A stretch of 37,904 bases of DNA from Pirellulaceae bacterium (GTDB lineage Bacteria; Planctomycetota; Planctomycetia; Pirellulales; Pirellulaceae): assembly GCA_022448645.1 (NCBI GenBank), contig JAKVBZ010000048.1, positions 1 through 37,904 of the forward strand, read 5' to 3'. Position 1 is the stretch's first letter. Each line of letters opens with the position of its first letter. The position numbers and the translations under genes were made by a program. Below the pieces are notes generated by a model, which saw nothing but the letters and a program-made list of their open reading frames with translations, had not been told where the DNA came from and did not search any database. Shown here in pieces: positions 25,516 through 34,704 of the stretch.

Positions 25516-27324
25516 CTAAACCAAAGAGACAAACTGTTGGACGCGTTGCTCAACAACATCCATGCACATATTCCAAAAATCAGAACTTCGTAGGTCACAA
25601 CCAAATGCAGACTGCACGGCTTGTTCACTAGGTTGACAACCTGTGGCAATCAGGAATTCACGAAACTGACCAGCAAATTCCTCTCCACGACGCGCCCCCA
25701 ATGAGTAAATCCCCAGTGAAAGCAGGTAACCGAAAGTATAAGGAAAGTTGTAAAAAGGATACTCACTTATGTAAAAATGCAACTTGGAAATCCAAAAACT
25801 AGGATTCCAACCGTCATCGTCCAGTGCATCCTCATAAGCTATTCGCTGAGCGTCGAGCATGATTGCCGACAATTCTTCCGAGCGCAACTCGCCATTCGCA
25901 CGCTCCACATGGAACTTATCTTCAAAAATAAAGCGAGCGTGCAAATTCATCACAAAGGCAACCGCATCCGACAACATTGTGTCCAACAGCCACAAACGTT
26001 CGCTCGATGCGGCAGCACCGGCCAATCGTTGTTCGCCCAAAACCGTCTCTGCAAACGTGGAAGCGGTCTCTGCAAGGTTATAAGGATAGTCTGTCAACAA
26101 ACCGGGCTGGTCCCGTAAGACGAACGAGTGATACGCATGTCCAAGCTCGTGCGCCAATGTCGACAGACTGTCAGCTGTATCCGTGTACGTCATAAAAATG
26201 CGTGACTGCTGCCTCGTAGGAAAGTCGGTGCAAAATCCACCTTGTCTTTTGCCAGACCGGTTTTCCGCTTCTATCCAACCTTCAGTCAGCGCACGTTGAG
26301 CAAACCGCCCGAGCTCAGGACTAAAATCTTCAAACGCTTGAACGGTCCATCGGCAAGCCTGCTCGTAGTTGATTTGATGACCTCCCGCTTGCCCCCTGGT
26401 CCCAGGAAAAGGTGACGAAATGTCGTACCAAGCCAGTTGCTTCAGGCCCAACGCTTTGGCTTTCTGCTGGAGATATGGCAACAAGCACTTCCTTCGTTCC
26501 GTCACAACATCCCACATCACATCCAGTGTTTTGCGGTCCATACGATTAAGATGGCAAGGAAGCGCCAAGTGGTCGGGCAAATCAAGGCGTCCATATAAGG
26601 TTAGCCTGGTACCCGCAATGTGATTGATCGCAGCGGCACAAGTATCGGCAATCGAATCCCACGCGTGATTCGCGGCAAAAAAATTGTTCTCACGAACCGA
26701 TCTTTGCGGAGAGTCAAAAGAGACTTGGCCGACCGAGCGTTGGACCACCTCTCCACGCTCCATCACTGCGATTCTTAATTTGCCGGAAATACGATCGTAC
26801 AAGCGGCTCCAAGCATGGATTCCATCCACCGCCAATTCGGACGCCAGGAGTTCTTCTGCTTTGGGCAAGCGGAAACTCGCATGCTCTCGAGATTCGCGCA
26901 GAAAGAACTCGACTTGCTCCAGCCGAGCATCGCTCTGCAGGAACTCGTGAAAGACTTCGTCCGTAGCATCCTTCAACGCGAACTCGACGTTTGTGCCGAT
27001 TTGTTCCTGCACGGGTGCCAATGCCGACAATTTGGCCTCCCAAGTCTGAAACAGTTGGTTTTCAGCGTCGGCGGCTGCGTGGCATCCAACAAACGACTCC
27101 ATGTCCTCGGCCAACTGTGTCACCTGTACGTATTCGTCCAGGAATTCACACCAATCTGTGGCGACGTCGGATGAGGCATGCAGAGCAGGCAACGAGTTCG
27201 ACCGGCTGGCAAGCCCTTCTAATCGCATGCGCAGAGAGTCGAATAGCTGATGGAACTCCTCGGTCTGAGGATGTGGATGCAAACTGTCTAGGTCCCAAGT
27301 AAGTGGATATTTTGTAGCAGGCAT
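25516..27324 (-). CDS. M3 family oligoendopeptidase (PepF-like)
   Basis: This is a 602-residue zinc metallopeptidase. The active-site motif HELGH (392-396) lies within TLAHELGHAYHSF, and the downstream glutamate follows in ETASTFAETVL (about 425). The flanking helices are typical of M3/PepF proteins (QGGFCTDFPTRQQSRIFMTY before; EYPFYNFPYTFGYLLSLGIYS after). It cleaves short peptides in the cytoplasm, with no signal peptide seen. The ATG at 27324 is used. It lies 153 bp after the MoaD-like gene on the same strand, and its 3' end is convergent with the MutS-like gene. Confidence 0.94.
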   Translation of the reverse strand: MPATKYPLTWDLDSLHPHPQTEEFHQLFDSLRMRLEGLASRSNSLPALHASSDVATDWCEFLDEYVQVTQLAEDMESFVGCHAAADAENQLFQTWEAKLSALAPVQEQIGTNVEFALKDATDEVFHEFLQSDARLEQVEFFLRESREHASFRLPKAEELLASELAVDGIHAWSRLYDRISGKLRIAVMERGEVVQRSVGQVSFDSPQRSVRENNFFAANHAWDSIADTCAAAINHIAGTRLTLYGRLDLPDHLALPCHLNRMDRKTLDVMWDVVTERRKCLLPYLQQKAKALGLKQLAWYDISSPFPGTRGQAGGHQINYEQACRWTVQAFEDFSPELGRFAQRALTEGWIEAENRSGKRQGGFCTDFPTRQQSRIFMTYTDTADSLSTLAHELGHAYHSFVLRDQPGLLTDYPYNLAETASTFAETVLGEQRLAGAAASSERLWLLDTMLSDAVAFVMNLHARFIFEDKFHVERANGELRSEELSAIMLDAQRIAYEDALDDDGWNPSFWISKLHFYISEYPFYNFPYTFGYLLSLGIYSLGARRGEEFAGQFREFLIATGCQPSEQAVQSAFGCDLRSSDFWNMCMDVVEQRVQQFVSLV

Positions 27325-27477
27325 ATCTCTTTCATTCGTTTTCTTGGACGGAGCCTCAACGTCATTCGTAAACCAACAAGACTCAGCCGTTTATGTGAGC
27401 CGTTCGCGTCAGCGTCAGGCTGCTCGGCGATCCCTTGACACTTTGCGCAGCGGGTCATCGCACCAGCAACCGTAAGT

Positions 27478-27741
27478 TTAACCACCAGAAATAGACGGCA
27501 AGAAGTGCACTTCGCTAGCTGACTGTAGTTTATGCCTGAGCCCGGCGGTGGAAAGTTGTGTATCGACAGCTACGGCGATCCCAGGACGCAGTTCACCACC
27601 ATCACACAGCCGCTCGGCAAAACCAGGATACGACTCGTCAATTTTATTGACAACTTCACGCACCGTGCAGCCATCCACCTGCAAAGTCTCCTGGCCACCC
27701 GTTAGTGGACGGAGCAACGGTGGAATAAAGACAGTGGGCAC
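27478..27741 (-). CDS. MoaD/ThiS-type sulfur-carrier protein, GTG start
   Basis: This is an 87-residue ubiquitin-like protein (PTVFIPPLLRPLTGG, CTVREVVNKIDESYPG, LRPGIAVAVD, SEVHFLPSISGG) ending with the diglycine needed for thiocarboxylation by a MoeB/ThiF-type enzyme. GTG at 27741 is the start favoured by family alignment (protein beginning PTVFIPP) and by a GGAG Shine-Dalgarno 9 bp upstream. A second in-frame GTG at 27747 is only 3 bp from GGAG, which is too close. The frame open to 27924 runs through the upstream gene. It follows the molybdenum hydroxylase large subunit by 25 bp, so it probably supplies sulfur to the molybdopterin cofactor of that enzyme. That is inference; a general MoaD role is equally possible. 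Confidence 0.85.
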   Translation of the reverse strand: MPTVFIPPLLRPLTGGQETLQVDGCTVREVVNKIDESYPGFAERLCDGGELRPGIAVAVDTQLSTAGLRHKLQSASEVHFLPSISGG

Positions 27742-27766
27742 AGTCACGATCTCCGACCAGAATCCG

Positions 27767-30067
27767 TCAACGGCCGTTGGATGCGGCACTGAGTAACTGA
27801 TGCATGACCTTGGGAGGCGACATCGGCAGCTCGTACATCCTGACTCCAATAGCTTGGTAAATGGCTGCGGCCAGGGCTGCTGGCGGCGGCACGATGGGAA
27901 CTTCGCCGACACCGCGGACACCATAGGGATGATTCGGATCGGGAACCTCGACCAAGATCGTATCGATCATCGGCACATCGTAGCATGTCGGGATCCGATA
28001 ATCGAGGAATGTAGAATTCCGCATCACGCCATTATCGTCGTAGAAGTATTCTTCGTTGAGCGCCCATCCGATGCCTTGGGCAACTCCTCCTTGCAACTGC
28101 CCCTCAACATAGGAGGGGTGGACTGCTTGCCCGCAATCTTGCGCGATCGTGTACTGCAAGATCTCCACTTTACCGGTTTCTGGATCCACCTCCACATCAA
28201 CACAATGCGTTCCGAATGCGCCACCTTGTCCCGCTTCGCTTGAAGTCCCTTTCACAGTAATGGGGTCACCAGTCGCTGCAATCTTTTCGGCTAACTCGGA
28301 AAACGTGAACGATTTCCCCTCCGGACCGTGAAATGTTCCAACTTCAAATTCGACGTCATCGGCGTCGACCTCCCAAAACTCTGCCGCACGCATCATCATC
28401 TGCTTTCGCATTTCCATGCCTGCCTGATGAGCGGCGATTCCGGTGGCAAAGGTGATACGACTACCACCCGTAACATCGTTGTAGCCAACGCTGTCTGTGT
28501 CGACGACGGTCGGCTTAACGTCTTCGGCAGCGATGCCCAACGTTTCGGCCAGCTGCATGGCAATGCTGGCTCGTGAACCACCAATGTCGGTGCAGCCTTC
28601 GATGAGCGAAACGGTTCCGTCCAAATTAAGCATTGCCGTCAGTGAGGACTTCAATCCGCAGTTAAACCAAAACCCGCTGGCAATCCCTCGCCCGCGGTGC
28701 TTGCCCGTCAACGGCTTTCGCCAATGCTCGCTCTCTTGAATTGCCTGCAACGTTTCTTTCATACCGATGCGAGGGAATTGGACGCCATCAATCCGACGTA
28801 CTCCTTCGACCGATGCATTCTTAAGCCGAAATTCCATCGGATCCATTTGCAGTTTTTCGCAGATTTCGTCAATAACCGTTTCCGCTGCAAATGCTGCGTT
28901 CGTAGCACCGGGTGCTCGATAGGCGTTTGTCCGAGGCTTGTTGACGCACACGTCATATCCATTGATTCGGCCGTTGGGAACGTCATAGCACGCAAAGATG
29001 CACATGCATCCGGGCGCGATGGGTGAGCCAGGAAAGCCTCCAGCTTCGTAAGCCAGGTAGGCTTCGGCAGCGGTCATCTTTCCTTCCCCGTCGACGCCCA
29101 TTTTGACCCGGATGTAGGATCCGGGAGTCGGCCCCGTGGCTTCGAAGACAGCTGCCCGGTCCATGACCACTTTTACCGGACGTCCTGATTTCTTTGACAG
29201 AATCGCCGCCACAGGTTGCAAGTAGACAGAAATCTTTCCACCGAAACCGCCACCAATTTCCATGGGAATGACTTTGATTGCAGATACCGGCAAACCAAGC
29301 AATTCAGCCGTTTGATGCCGCACCGAAAAAGAACCTTGTGTCGACGTCCAAATCGTAATCTGACCATCCGCGTTCCAGAAAGCCGTGGCGTTGTGTGGCT
29401 CGATGTACCCTTGGTGAACGGTGGACGTTTCAAACTCGCGTTCTACAACAATCTTGGCTTCGGCGAACCCTTGTTCGATGTCACCCTTTTCGTACAAAAA
29501 ATGCTTCGCGATATTGGTTGGTGATTCGGACATTTCACCCGACATCACCGACTCCGTCCGTACGTCATCGTTTAACACGACTGCGTCGTCCGCCATGGCC
29601 GCACGAACGTCTAACAAAGCCGGTAGTGGTTCATAGTCAACTTCGATCAGAGACACGGCCTCCTGCGCTATATGAACATTGTCGGCAGCGACAGCGGCGA
29701 CAGCATGGCCTTTGTAAAGCACTTTATCGTTGGCCAAAACATTTTGGCTCAAATGAAACAGATTGACTGCCCCTTCACCCAATTCAGCGATCTTGTGTTT
29801 GGATTCCGGAAAATCCGCATGCGTCGCCACTGCATGCACGCCCGGCAACGCCAGCGCCTTAGAAACATCCAATGACCGAATGCGAGCATGAGCATGCGGG
29901 CTCCTCAGCATGGCTCCATATAGCATCCCGGATAAATTTATGTCGGCGCCGTATTTGGCTCGTCCCGTCACCTTATCAGTACCGTCATGTCGTATCGGCC
30001 GTGTGCCGATCACACGATACTTGCCGTTGGATCCACTTGGACGTGATGAGTCGCTGATGGTCGACAT
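27767..30067 (-). CDS. Molybdenum hydroxylase (xanthine dehydrogenase family) molybdopterin-binding subunit
   Basis: This is the 766-residue Mo-binding subunit. Residues 36-150 are the N-terminal domain (GRAKYGADINLSGMLYGAMLRSPHAHARI). A glycine-rich Mo-cofactor loop GGGFGGK is at 272-278, and AYRAPGA is at 382-388. The late GVRGVGEVP holds the catalytic glutamate (Glu722). The active-site loop is AYRAPGA, not the AYRCSFR of form I CO dehydrogenase, so CO oxidation is unlikely. An N-heterocycle, aldehyde or aromatic substrate is more probable, but the exact one is unknown. A GAGG ribosome-binding sequence lies 8 bp before the ATG. It follows the FAD and 2Fe-2S subunit genes and precedes the MoaD-like gene. 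Confidence 0.94.
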   Translation of the reverse strand: MSTISDSSRPSGSNGKYRVIGTRPIRHDGTDKVTGRAKYGADINLSGMLYGAMLRSPHAHARIRSLDVSKALALPGVHAVATHADFPESKHKIAELGEGAVNLFHLSQNVLANDKVLYKGHAVAAVAADNVHIAQEAVSLIEVDYEPLPALLDVRAAMADDAVVLNDDVRTESVMSGEMSESPTNIAKHFLYEKGDIEQGFAEAKIVVEREFETSTVHQGYIEPHNATAFWNADGQITIWTSTQGSFSVRHQTAELLGLPVSAIKVIPMEIGGGFGGKISVYLQPVAAILSKKSGRPVKVVMDRAAVFEATGPTPGSYIRVKMGVDGEGKMTAAEAYLAYEAGGFPGSPIAPGCMCIFACYDVPNGRINGYDVCVNKPRTNAYRAPGATNAAFAAETVIDEICEKLQMDPMEFRLKNASVEGVRRIDGVQFPRIGMKETLQAIQESEHWRKPLTGKHRGRGIASGFWFNCGLKSSLTAMLNLDGTVSLIEGCTDIGGSRASIAMQLAETLGIAAEDVKPTVVDTDSVGYNDVTGGSRITFATGIAAHQAGMEMRKQMMMRAAEFWEVDADDVEFEVGTFHGPEGKSFTFSELAEKIAATGDPITVKGTSSEAGQGGAFGTHCVDVEVDPETGKVEILQYTIAQDCGQAVHPSYVEGQLQGGVAQGIGWALNEEYFYDDNGVMRNSTFLDYRIPTCYDVPMIDTILVEVPDPNHPYGVRGVGEVPIVPPPAALAAAIYQAIGVRMYELPMSPPKVMHQLLSAASNGR

Positions 30068-30404
30068 CGGTATTTCCTCAGATTGGTTTCACTTGGAATT
30101 CAATGATCGCAGTCAAGTAGGACAGCACTGGTTTCCATCCATCATGACTCGGCAAAAGCATTCGCATTTCAGTGTTCAGTGATCGATTCTCGAGTTGACG
30201 TTTTTTCGAGAGCTGACATCTGAATACTGAAACCTAAACCATCACCATTGCGTACACTTCCTGAATCTCTTTTATTTAACCTAGCACCGAAGCACAGGAA
30301 CGCATTCTAATTCTCTATCCTCAAACCAGCATGGATCTCTAGGAACGCTGAAAATGTCGATCGGCAGGCCTGAAGATCTCTTGTACTTATATTTGAAACG
30401 CACC
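30068..30404. other. Intergenic region between 2Fe-2S and Mo subunit genes, large imperfect inverted repeat
   Basis: These 337 bp hold no recognisable gene. A 13-bp imperfect inverted repeat (30167-30179 and 30220-30232; 12 of 13 pairs match) encloses a nested 6-bp stem TCTCGA/TCGAGA (30188-30193 and 30206-30211). It lies downstream of the 2Fe-2S gene, as transcribed, and could tune expression of the large subunit as a processing or attenuation hairpin. No T-tract follows on the transcribed strand. Confidence 0.4.
30167..30232. repeat. Nested inverted repeat between 2Fe-2S and Mo subunit genes
   Basis: The arms TTTCAGTGTTCAG and CTGAATACTGAAA pair over 12 of 13 positions with an inner 6-bp stem. 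In the minus-strand RNA this would be a long hairpin with a small internal arm. I can see no known family it belongs to. Confidence 0.45.
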
Positions 30405-30884
30405 CTAACTTTTTGATTTTGCTGCAGCCGCGTCCTGGACGGCTCGTACGATTTTGTCATAACCAGTACACCGACACAGGTTACCGGCAAGGTAGAATCG
30501 GATATCCTCTTCGGAGGGTGACGGTTTTTTATCTAGCAATGCTTTGGCCGACATAATAAAGCCGGGTGTACAAATACCACACTGCAAAGCCGCATTTTCC
30601 AAAAAGGCCTGCTGAATTTCGTCTAAGCCATCGGTACTGGCCACACCTTCGATTGTATCCAGTACGGCGTCCTCAAGTTCCACGGCCAACACCAAGCAAC
30701 TGTCGACGGCCCGCCCATTCAACAACACCGTGCAGGCTCCACAATTACCGTTGTTACAACCTTCTTTTGCACCCGTCAAATCTAATTCGTCGCGCAAAAC
30801 TTCCAACAACGTTTGGCGAGGCTCGCACAAGAACTGAGTCTCCTGCCCATTAATGGTTGTCGTGACAATTCTTTTTTTGGCCAT
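30405..30884 (-). CDS. Molybdenum hydroxylase 2Fe-2S subunit
   Basis: This 159-residue protein has both [2Fe-2S] clusters of the xanthine dehydrogenase family. The plant-ferredoxin type cluster uses Cys43, Cys48, Cys51 and Cys63 (GCNNGNCGACTVLL...DSC). The C-terminal cluster uses Cys102, Cys105, Cys137 and Cys139 (QCGICTPGF, LCRCTGY). It relays electrons from the Mo site to FAD. It lies between the FAD subunit gene (243 bp upstream) and the Mo subunit gene (337 bp downstream). ATG start at 30884. Confidence 0.96.
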   Translation of the reverse strand: MAKKRIVTTTINGQETQFLCEPRQTLLEVLRDELDLTGAKEGCNNGNCGACTVLLNGRAVDSCLVLAVELEDAVLDTIEGVASTDGLDEIQQAFLENAALQCGICTPGFIMSAKALLDKKPSPSEEDIRFYLAGNLCRCTGYDKIVRAVQDAAAAKSKS

Positions 30885-31127
30885 CGATAATTCTCGTCGA
30901 TTCTTGTCGGTTTTTGTCTTGTTTCCTCGGTTGATACGGACTTAGCTGATTCACTCCTGCCCAGCATTCCGTTTATTGTCTCTCCAATAGCAGCGTAGTG
31001 AAGCAATGTATAGCGGCAGAACACAGGCCCTCCGGTCTTGCGACACGTTGTCGAGGCCGCAGGGATCGTACCCTACTGCGATCACATCTGAAAGATTGAG
31101 ATAAAAATGCTTCACAGCGTTTCCCAA
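30885..31127. other. Intergenic region between FAD and 2Fe-2S subunit genes
   Basis: No gene or clear hairpin is seen. The gap is large for subunits of one enzyme, so an internal promoter is possible. Confidence 0.3.
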
Positions 31128-32024
31128 TCAGTGTCCGATTTTCCAGGCGTCGGCTTCACCACGAGCTCTAGCTACGGCTGCAGCTAGAACACGCCGTGTC
31201 AACACACCCGTGATGTGAATACGAAACTCTTTGGTTCCCCGCATGTCATCAATGGGCGTGACGATGGATTGAGCCAGCTCAGCAGCGCGGTTGAACGCCT
31301 CATCACCAACCTGCTGACCTTCTAACGACACACTCGCTTCGGCAGCAAACAACGGTGTGGGAGCTACAGCACCCAGAGCAATACGTGCCGATACAATCTT
31401 TTCCCGAGCATCATCCAAAATAACAGAGGCTCCCACACCCACGACGGCAATATCCATTTCATTACGAGGGATGAAGCGACGATAATGAGAACCACTGTTG
31501 GCGGGCGTCTTCGGAAAACGCAACTCGACGAGAATTTCTCCTGGCTGCAAAACGTTCTGACTGGGCCCCGTACAAAAATCCCTCACCTCGACTTCGCGGG
31601 TTCCATTCGGTCCAACAATCACACACGTGGCATCTAGGGCAATGAGCGAAGGGGTCGAATCTGCGGCCGGACCTGAGTTGCATAAATTCCCACCCACACT
31701 GGCTCGATTCTGAATTTGCACTCCGCCGATGATGTGACAGCTATCGGACAAGGCACTGTATTTCGAAACAATCTCGTCATTCGCATAGATGTCGAAACAC
31801 GAAACGGCAGCCCCCAAACGCAAACCATCATCACTAAACTCAACCACATTCAATTCGGGCAACTTCTTGAGGTCCACCACCAAGTCTGGTGTTAATCGCC
31901 CCAGACGCACCTGATCGATCAAGTCAGTCCCACCGGCCAACGCCCGAGCACTTTCACTATGCTCGGCAAACAATGCCAGTGCAGATTGCAAATTTGTCGG
32001 AGCCTCGTACTCAAAGTCACGCAT
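31128..32024 (-). CDS. Molybdenum hydroxylase FAD-binding subunit
   Basis: The protein has the FAD-binding domain of CoxM/XdhB-type subunits: AGGTDLIDQVRLG (ADP-binding, residues about 33-45), SVGGNLCNSGPAADSTPSL (about 112-130), and a C-terminal CO dehydrogenase flavoprotein domain. It passes electrons from the 2Fe-2S subunit to NAD or another acceptor. ATG 32024 (MRDFEYEAPTNL) is preferred because family members usually begin with such a sequence; an in-frame GTG at 32033 would add three residues. Transcribed first of the three subunits. Upstream are a 10-bp triplicated repeat and the CehA gene. Confidence 0.93.
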   Translation of the reverse strand: MRDFEYEAPTNLQSALALFAEHSESARALAGGTDLIDQVRLGRLTPDLVVDLKKLPELNVVEFSDDGLRLGAAVSCFDIYANDEIVSKYSALSDSCHIIGGVQIQNRASVGGNLCNSGPAADSTPSLIALDATCVIVGPNGTREVEVRDFCTGPSQNVLQPGEILVELRFPKTPANSGSHYRRFIPRNEMDIAVVGVGASVILDDAREKIVSARIALGAVAPTPLFAAEASVSLEGQQVGDEAFNRAAELAQSIVTPIDDMRGTKEFRIHITGVLTRRVLAAAVARARGEADAWKIGH

Positions 32025-32033
32025 CTTAATCAC

Positions 32034-32301
32034 TCATGGACAAAAGAAGAGTATTTTCGTCGTTACACTGTTTTACGACACGATTTCACAGGATTTCACA
32101 GGATTGCACAGCCACATGGTTCACACCTGACAAACTGAATCAGTACTACACTTTCGTTTACCGCGCCCGCGTGGTTATATCCTCGGTGCCTTTGTCTAGG
32201 CGAAAAACAAATCGCTCACGACACAGCAAGTGTGCTGCCATCCCTACGAAGTAGCACTGTCCAAGTAGAATATCGCCCACCGGCCACTCTTACAACCCAG
32301 C
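32034..32301. promoter_or_regulatory. Upstream region of the molybdenum hydroxylase cluster with 10-bp tandem repeat
   Basis: The 268 bp separate the CehA gene from the FAD subunit gene, both on the minus strand. Three tandem copies of a 10-bp unit (32082-32111) lie about 60 bp upstream of the FAD subunit start. The spacing of one helical turn would put identical sites on one face of the DNA. A promoter for the hydroxylase cluster is expected here. Confidence 0.4.
32082..32111. repeat. Three tandem 10-bp repeats
   Basis: The unit GATTTCACAG occurs twice perfectly and a third time as GATTGCACAG, head to tail. It may be a regulator-binding array, or a member of the short dispersed GGATTNCACA-type repeats seen in many bacterial genomes. 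Confidence 0.6.
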
Positions 32302-34668
32302 CTATTGGGTGTCATCAAACGACTCTTGGATGATCTGGTCGTAGGCGGCGCGGGCCACATCGTAAACGGCTGTGGCTGCGTCCTGTTCGTGCGATCGAAT
32401 ACCACCCTGTTTGGATTTCCAACAAACTTCGACCGCTTCACGACACCATTGTGCACTTCGCTTGCTAGCTCGGATGGGCTTACCATCTATTTCGACGAAG
32501 ACAGGATTCGTGTGTGCGGTTGGAAAAATCCGCAGCGCTACCCAACTGGATCGTTTCAATTGATAGTCGAATTGCAATTCGTTAACCTCTCCGTCGGCCT
32601 CAATTTCCTGCCTGGCAACCGACTGTCCGTTCACAATTAACTCAACAGGAACCTTGCGAGAATTGCCAACGCGAGCCCGCTCGACATGCCAATATGGTTT
32701 CTCGGCCAGCGGTCTGTTGCGAATCTCTTCATTGGGCTGTTCGTTGAGCAACGCTGCTGCTGCGACTTTCACACGAATCTGATGATCGCCCGTAGCCAAC
32801 ACGCCTGGCCGGCCATCTTTGCCTTTTTCGCCAACCCCCAAATCGTTCACAGAAAAATCGTACAAGTGACTCAGTCCATCGCTGCAGTAGCTGCGTCCGT
32901 CACGAATACCAAACACCCAATTATCAAACGTCAAGGGTTGATCGGCCAATTTCACATAAGCGCGCCCCAATCCCACACGGTCTCCATAAATGCAGGGAAA
33001 ATCGGTTTCACCACTGATGGGACATTGATAACCGCAATTCAAAGTGTGGTACCAGATACTCAACTCCCAAACGATTGGGGTATCGACGGCAGAGATAAAA
33101 TCGCACACATCATGGACTACGTCTACGATGTATTCATTAGCACCAATCCCATCAAATTTGGGCATGTCGTAGCTGGGCAACGTTTCATCTTCTACAGCCA
33201 AGCCCCAACCACTGTGAGAAAAACCCACAACGCCTCCCTGTTCTTTCCCCCATTTCAATATGGGGTAATCCCAACTGGGCCACTCACCCACCAGCTTTGT
33301 GCGACGGCCTTCGAAAGTTCCTTTTTCTGGACCAAACGAATAGTCGAACTTCATATCCTCTGGATACGTGTAATCGTCATCGGCCAATCTGAGCAGGCAC
33401 AGGTGCCCAGAACTTTGCGACGGGAACCCAGAAACCTCCACATCGTACCGCATCAAGTATTCGTCCGAAGACAACTGGTTGGTTTGACCTTCAAAGAATT
33501 CTTTCTGGTAATACCAGCAGGGCCCCCAAGACAATACGCAACCGACGTTGAGATCTTCGCCCAAAATGTGCCGCATCATGGCTTCTGGAGTCACCCCTTC
33601 GGTAGGAGCCTCGTAGTGAGCACATCCAGCAGCATGTACGTGATGGTCCCCCGAAAACCAACCGTGCTCGACAAGCTTGATCCACCGCCGCAAGCGGAAT
33701 GATTCGCGATGTGTTTTCTGGGCCGGCACATGGATCGTCTTGGTATCAATGCGATATTCAGGACCGCGCGTGTACTTTATCTCGTATTCGCCTGCTGGCA
33801 ACGATACGGTCTCACCACTATGACGATAGATCTGATCATGAAAGAAAAAGTCGGGCGCCAGCCTTTTTGAGCGTGCCGGGTAAACTCGGCCGTGCCCATC
33901 ACGGATTTCGAATTGTCCCGTGGTTGGTTCACCATTGTGGTCCACAATATCCAACGTCACTTCGACAGCCGCTGCGCATTCAAACAAGACCGCCAGATCA
34001 TTGCGAAAACCGATATCCTGGCTTCCCTGTCCTACATGAAAAGACAACGAAGCTTCGCGTTTACCCCGATCCCGACTGTAGAGTTGCACAATTCGATACT
34101 CCACCTCCAAACCGGACAGCTGGGCAACCATCGGCTGCTTATCAAACATCTGTAAATCCATCCAACGATGGGCCACGTCACTTTCACTTAGTTTATGGAC
34201 GGCTCGTTTCTGCCCACTGGATCTTCGAACGAGGCGTTCCGCATTGGGACTTTCCACCTTCAGTTGAGGTGTGATGCCGGCTTCGTTGTGGACCTTGACG
34301 AGGTATACGGACCACCCCTGTTCAATGAGTCTGGCCTCCGCAGCACCGCGAGCTACTTTGACACGCTGCTCCGGATTGATATGCACGCCAGCCAGCACCA
34401 GGGGATCGAGCGCCCGCTGCATCGCTTCCGCGTCATTTGATTCGATCGCACTAGACAATTCGGCCTGCTGAGCATCCGTCAACGGCTGGCCGAGAAATCC
34501 CAAAGCGTCTGCTACGCGTTTGAGTTGAGCCGCAAGTGGTTGCGCTTCGACATGGGCAATAACCTCTAAGTCCGCAGCATGAGCGATGCCCGTCGAGGTT
34601 AAAAGCCAACCAAAACAAAAGACTCGCAAAATCCAACGTTTGATAGTACAGGACAGCATTTCAAACAT
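32302..34668 (-). CDS. CehA/McbA family metallohydrolase
   Basis: This 788-residue exported protein has a signal peptide ending IAHA-AD (about residue 30). The first 330 residues are an all-beta region and an accessory domain. The PHP-like metal-binding region begins with WFSGDHHVHAAGCAHYEAP (near residue 337). Other metal-site histidines lie in GVVGFSHSGWGLA and in VWELSIWYHTLNCG. CehA/McbA-type enzymes hydrolyse carbamate insecticides, but most planctomycete homologues have unknown substrates. The ATG at 34668 is used; the ATG at 34659 has a better placed AAAGGG sequence and gives nearly the same signal peptide. Apparently monocistronic, and upstream of the hydroxylase cluster. Confidence 0.88.
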   Translation of the reverse strand: MFEMLSCTIKRWILRVFCFGWLLTSTGIAHAADLEVIAHVEAQPLAAQLKRVADALGFLGQPLTDAQQAELSSAIESNDAEAMQRALDPLVLAGVHINPEQRVKVARGAAEARLIEQGWSVYLVKVHNEAGITPQLKVESPNAERLVRRSSGQKRAVHKLSESDVAHRWMDLQMFDKQPMVAQLSGLEVEYRIVQLYSRDRGKREASLSFHVGQGSQDIGFRNDLAVLFECAAAVEVTLDIVDHNGEPTTGQFEIRDGHGRVYPARSKRLAPDFFFHDQIYRHSGETVSLPAGEYEIKYTRGPEYRIDTKTIHVPAQKTHRESFRLRRWIKLVEHGWFSGDHHVHAAGCAHYEAPTEGVTPEAMMRHILGEDLNVGCVLSWGPCWYYQKEFFEGQTNQLSSDEYLMRYDVEVSGFPSQSSGHLCLLRLADDDYTYPEDMKFDYSFGPEKGTFEGRRTKLVGEWPSWDYPILKWGKEQGGVVGFSHSGWGLAVEDETLPSYDMPKFDGIGANEYIVDVVHDVCDFISAVDTPIVWELSIWYHTLNCGYQCPISGETDFPCIYGDRVGLGRAYVKLADQPLTFDNWVFGIRDGRSYCSDGLSHLYDFSVNDLGVGEKGKDGRPGVLATGDHQIRVKVAAAALLNEQPNEEIRNRPLAEKPYWHVERARVGNSRKVPVELIVNGQSVARQEIEADGEVNELQFDYQLKRSSWVALRIFPTAHTNPVFVEIDGKPIRASKRSAQWCREAVEVCWKSKQGGIRSHEQDAATAVYDVARAAYDQIIQESFDDTQ

Positions 34669-34704
34669 CCCTTTGTAATAGCATGTCGGTTGAAAGTCAT
34701 CAAT

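Noticed and set aside
27748..27924. Longer version of the MoaD-like frame
   Set aside because: The extra 5' part overlaps the Mo subunit gene, lacks homology and would precede a good Shine-Dalgarno-GTG start.
27767..30067. Form I CO dehydrogenase large subunit
   Set aside because: The active-site loop reads AYRAPGA, not AYRCSFR.
32686..33702. Plus-strand frame of 338 codons
   Set aside because: It is antisense to the CehA/McbA gene and has no recognisable domain.
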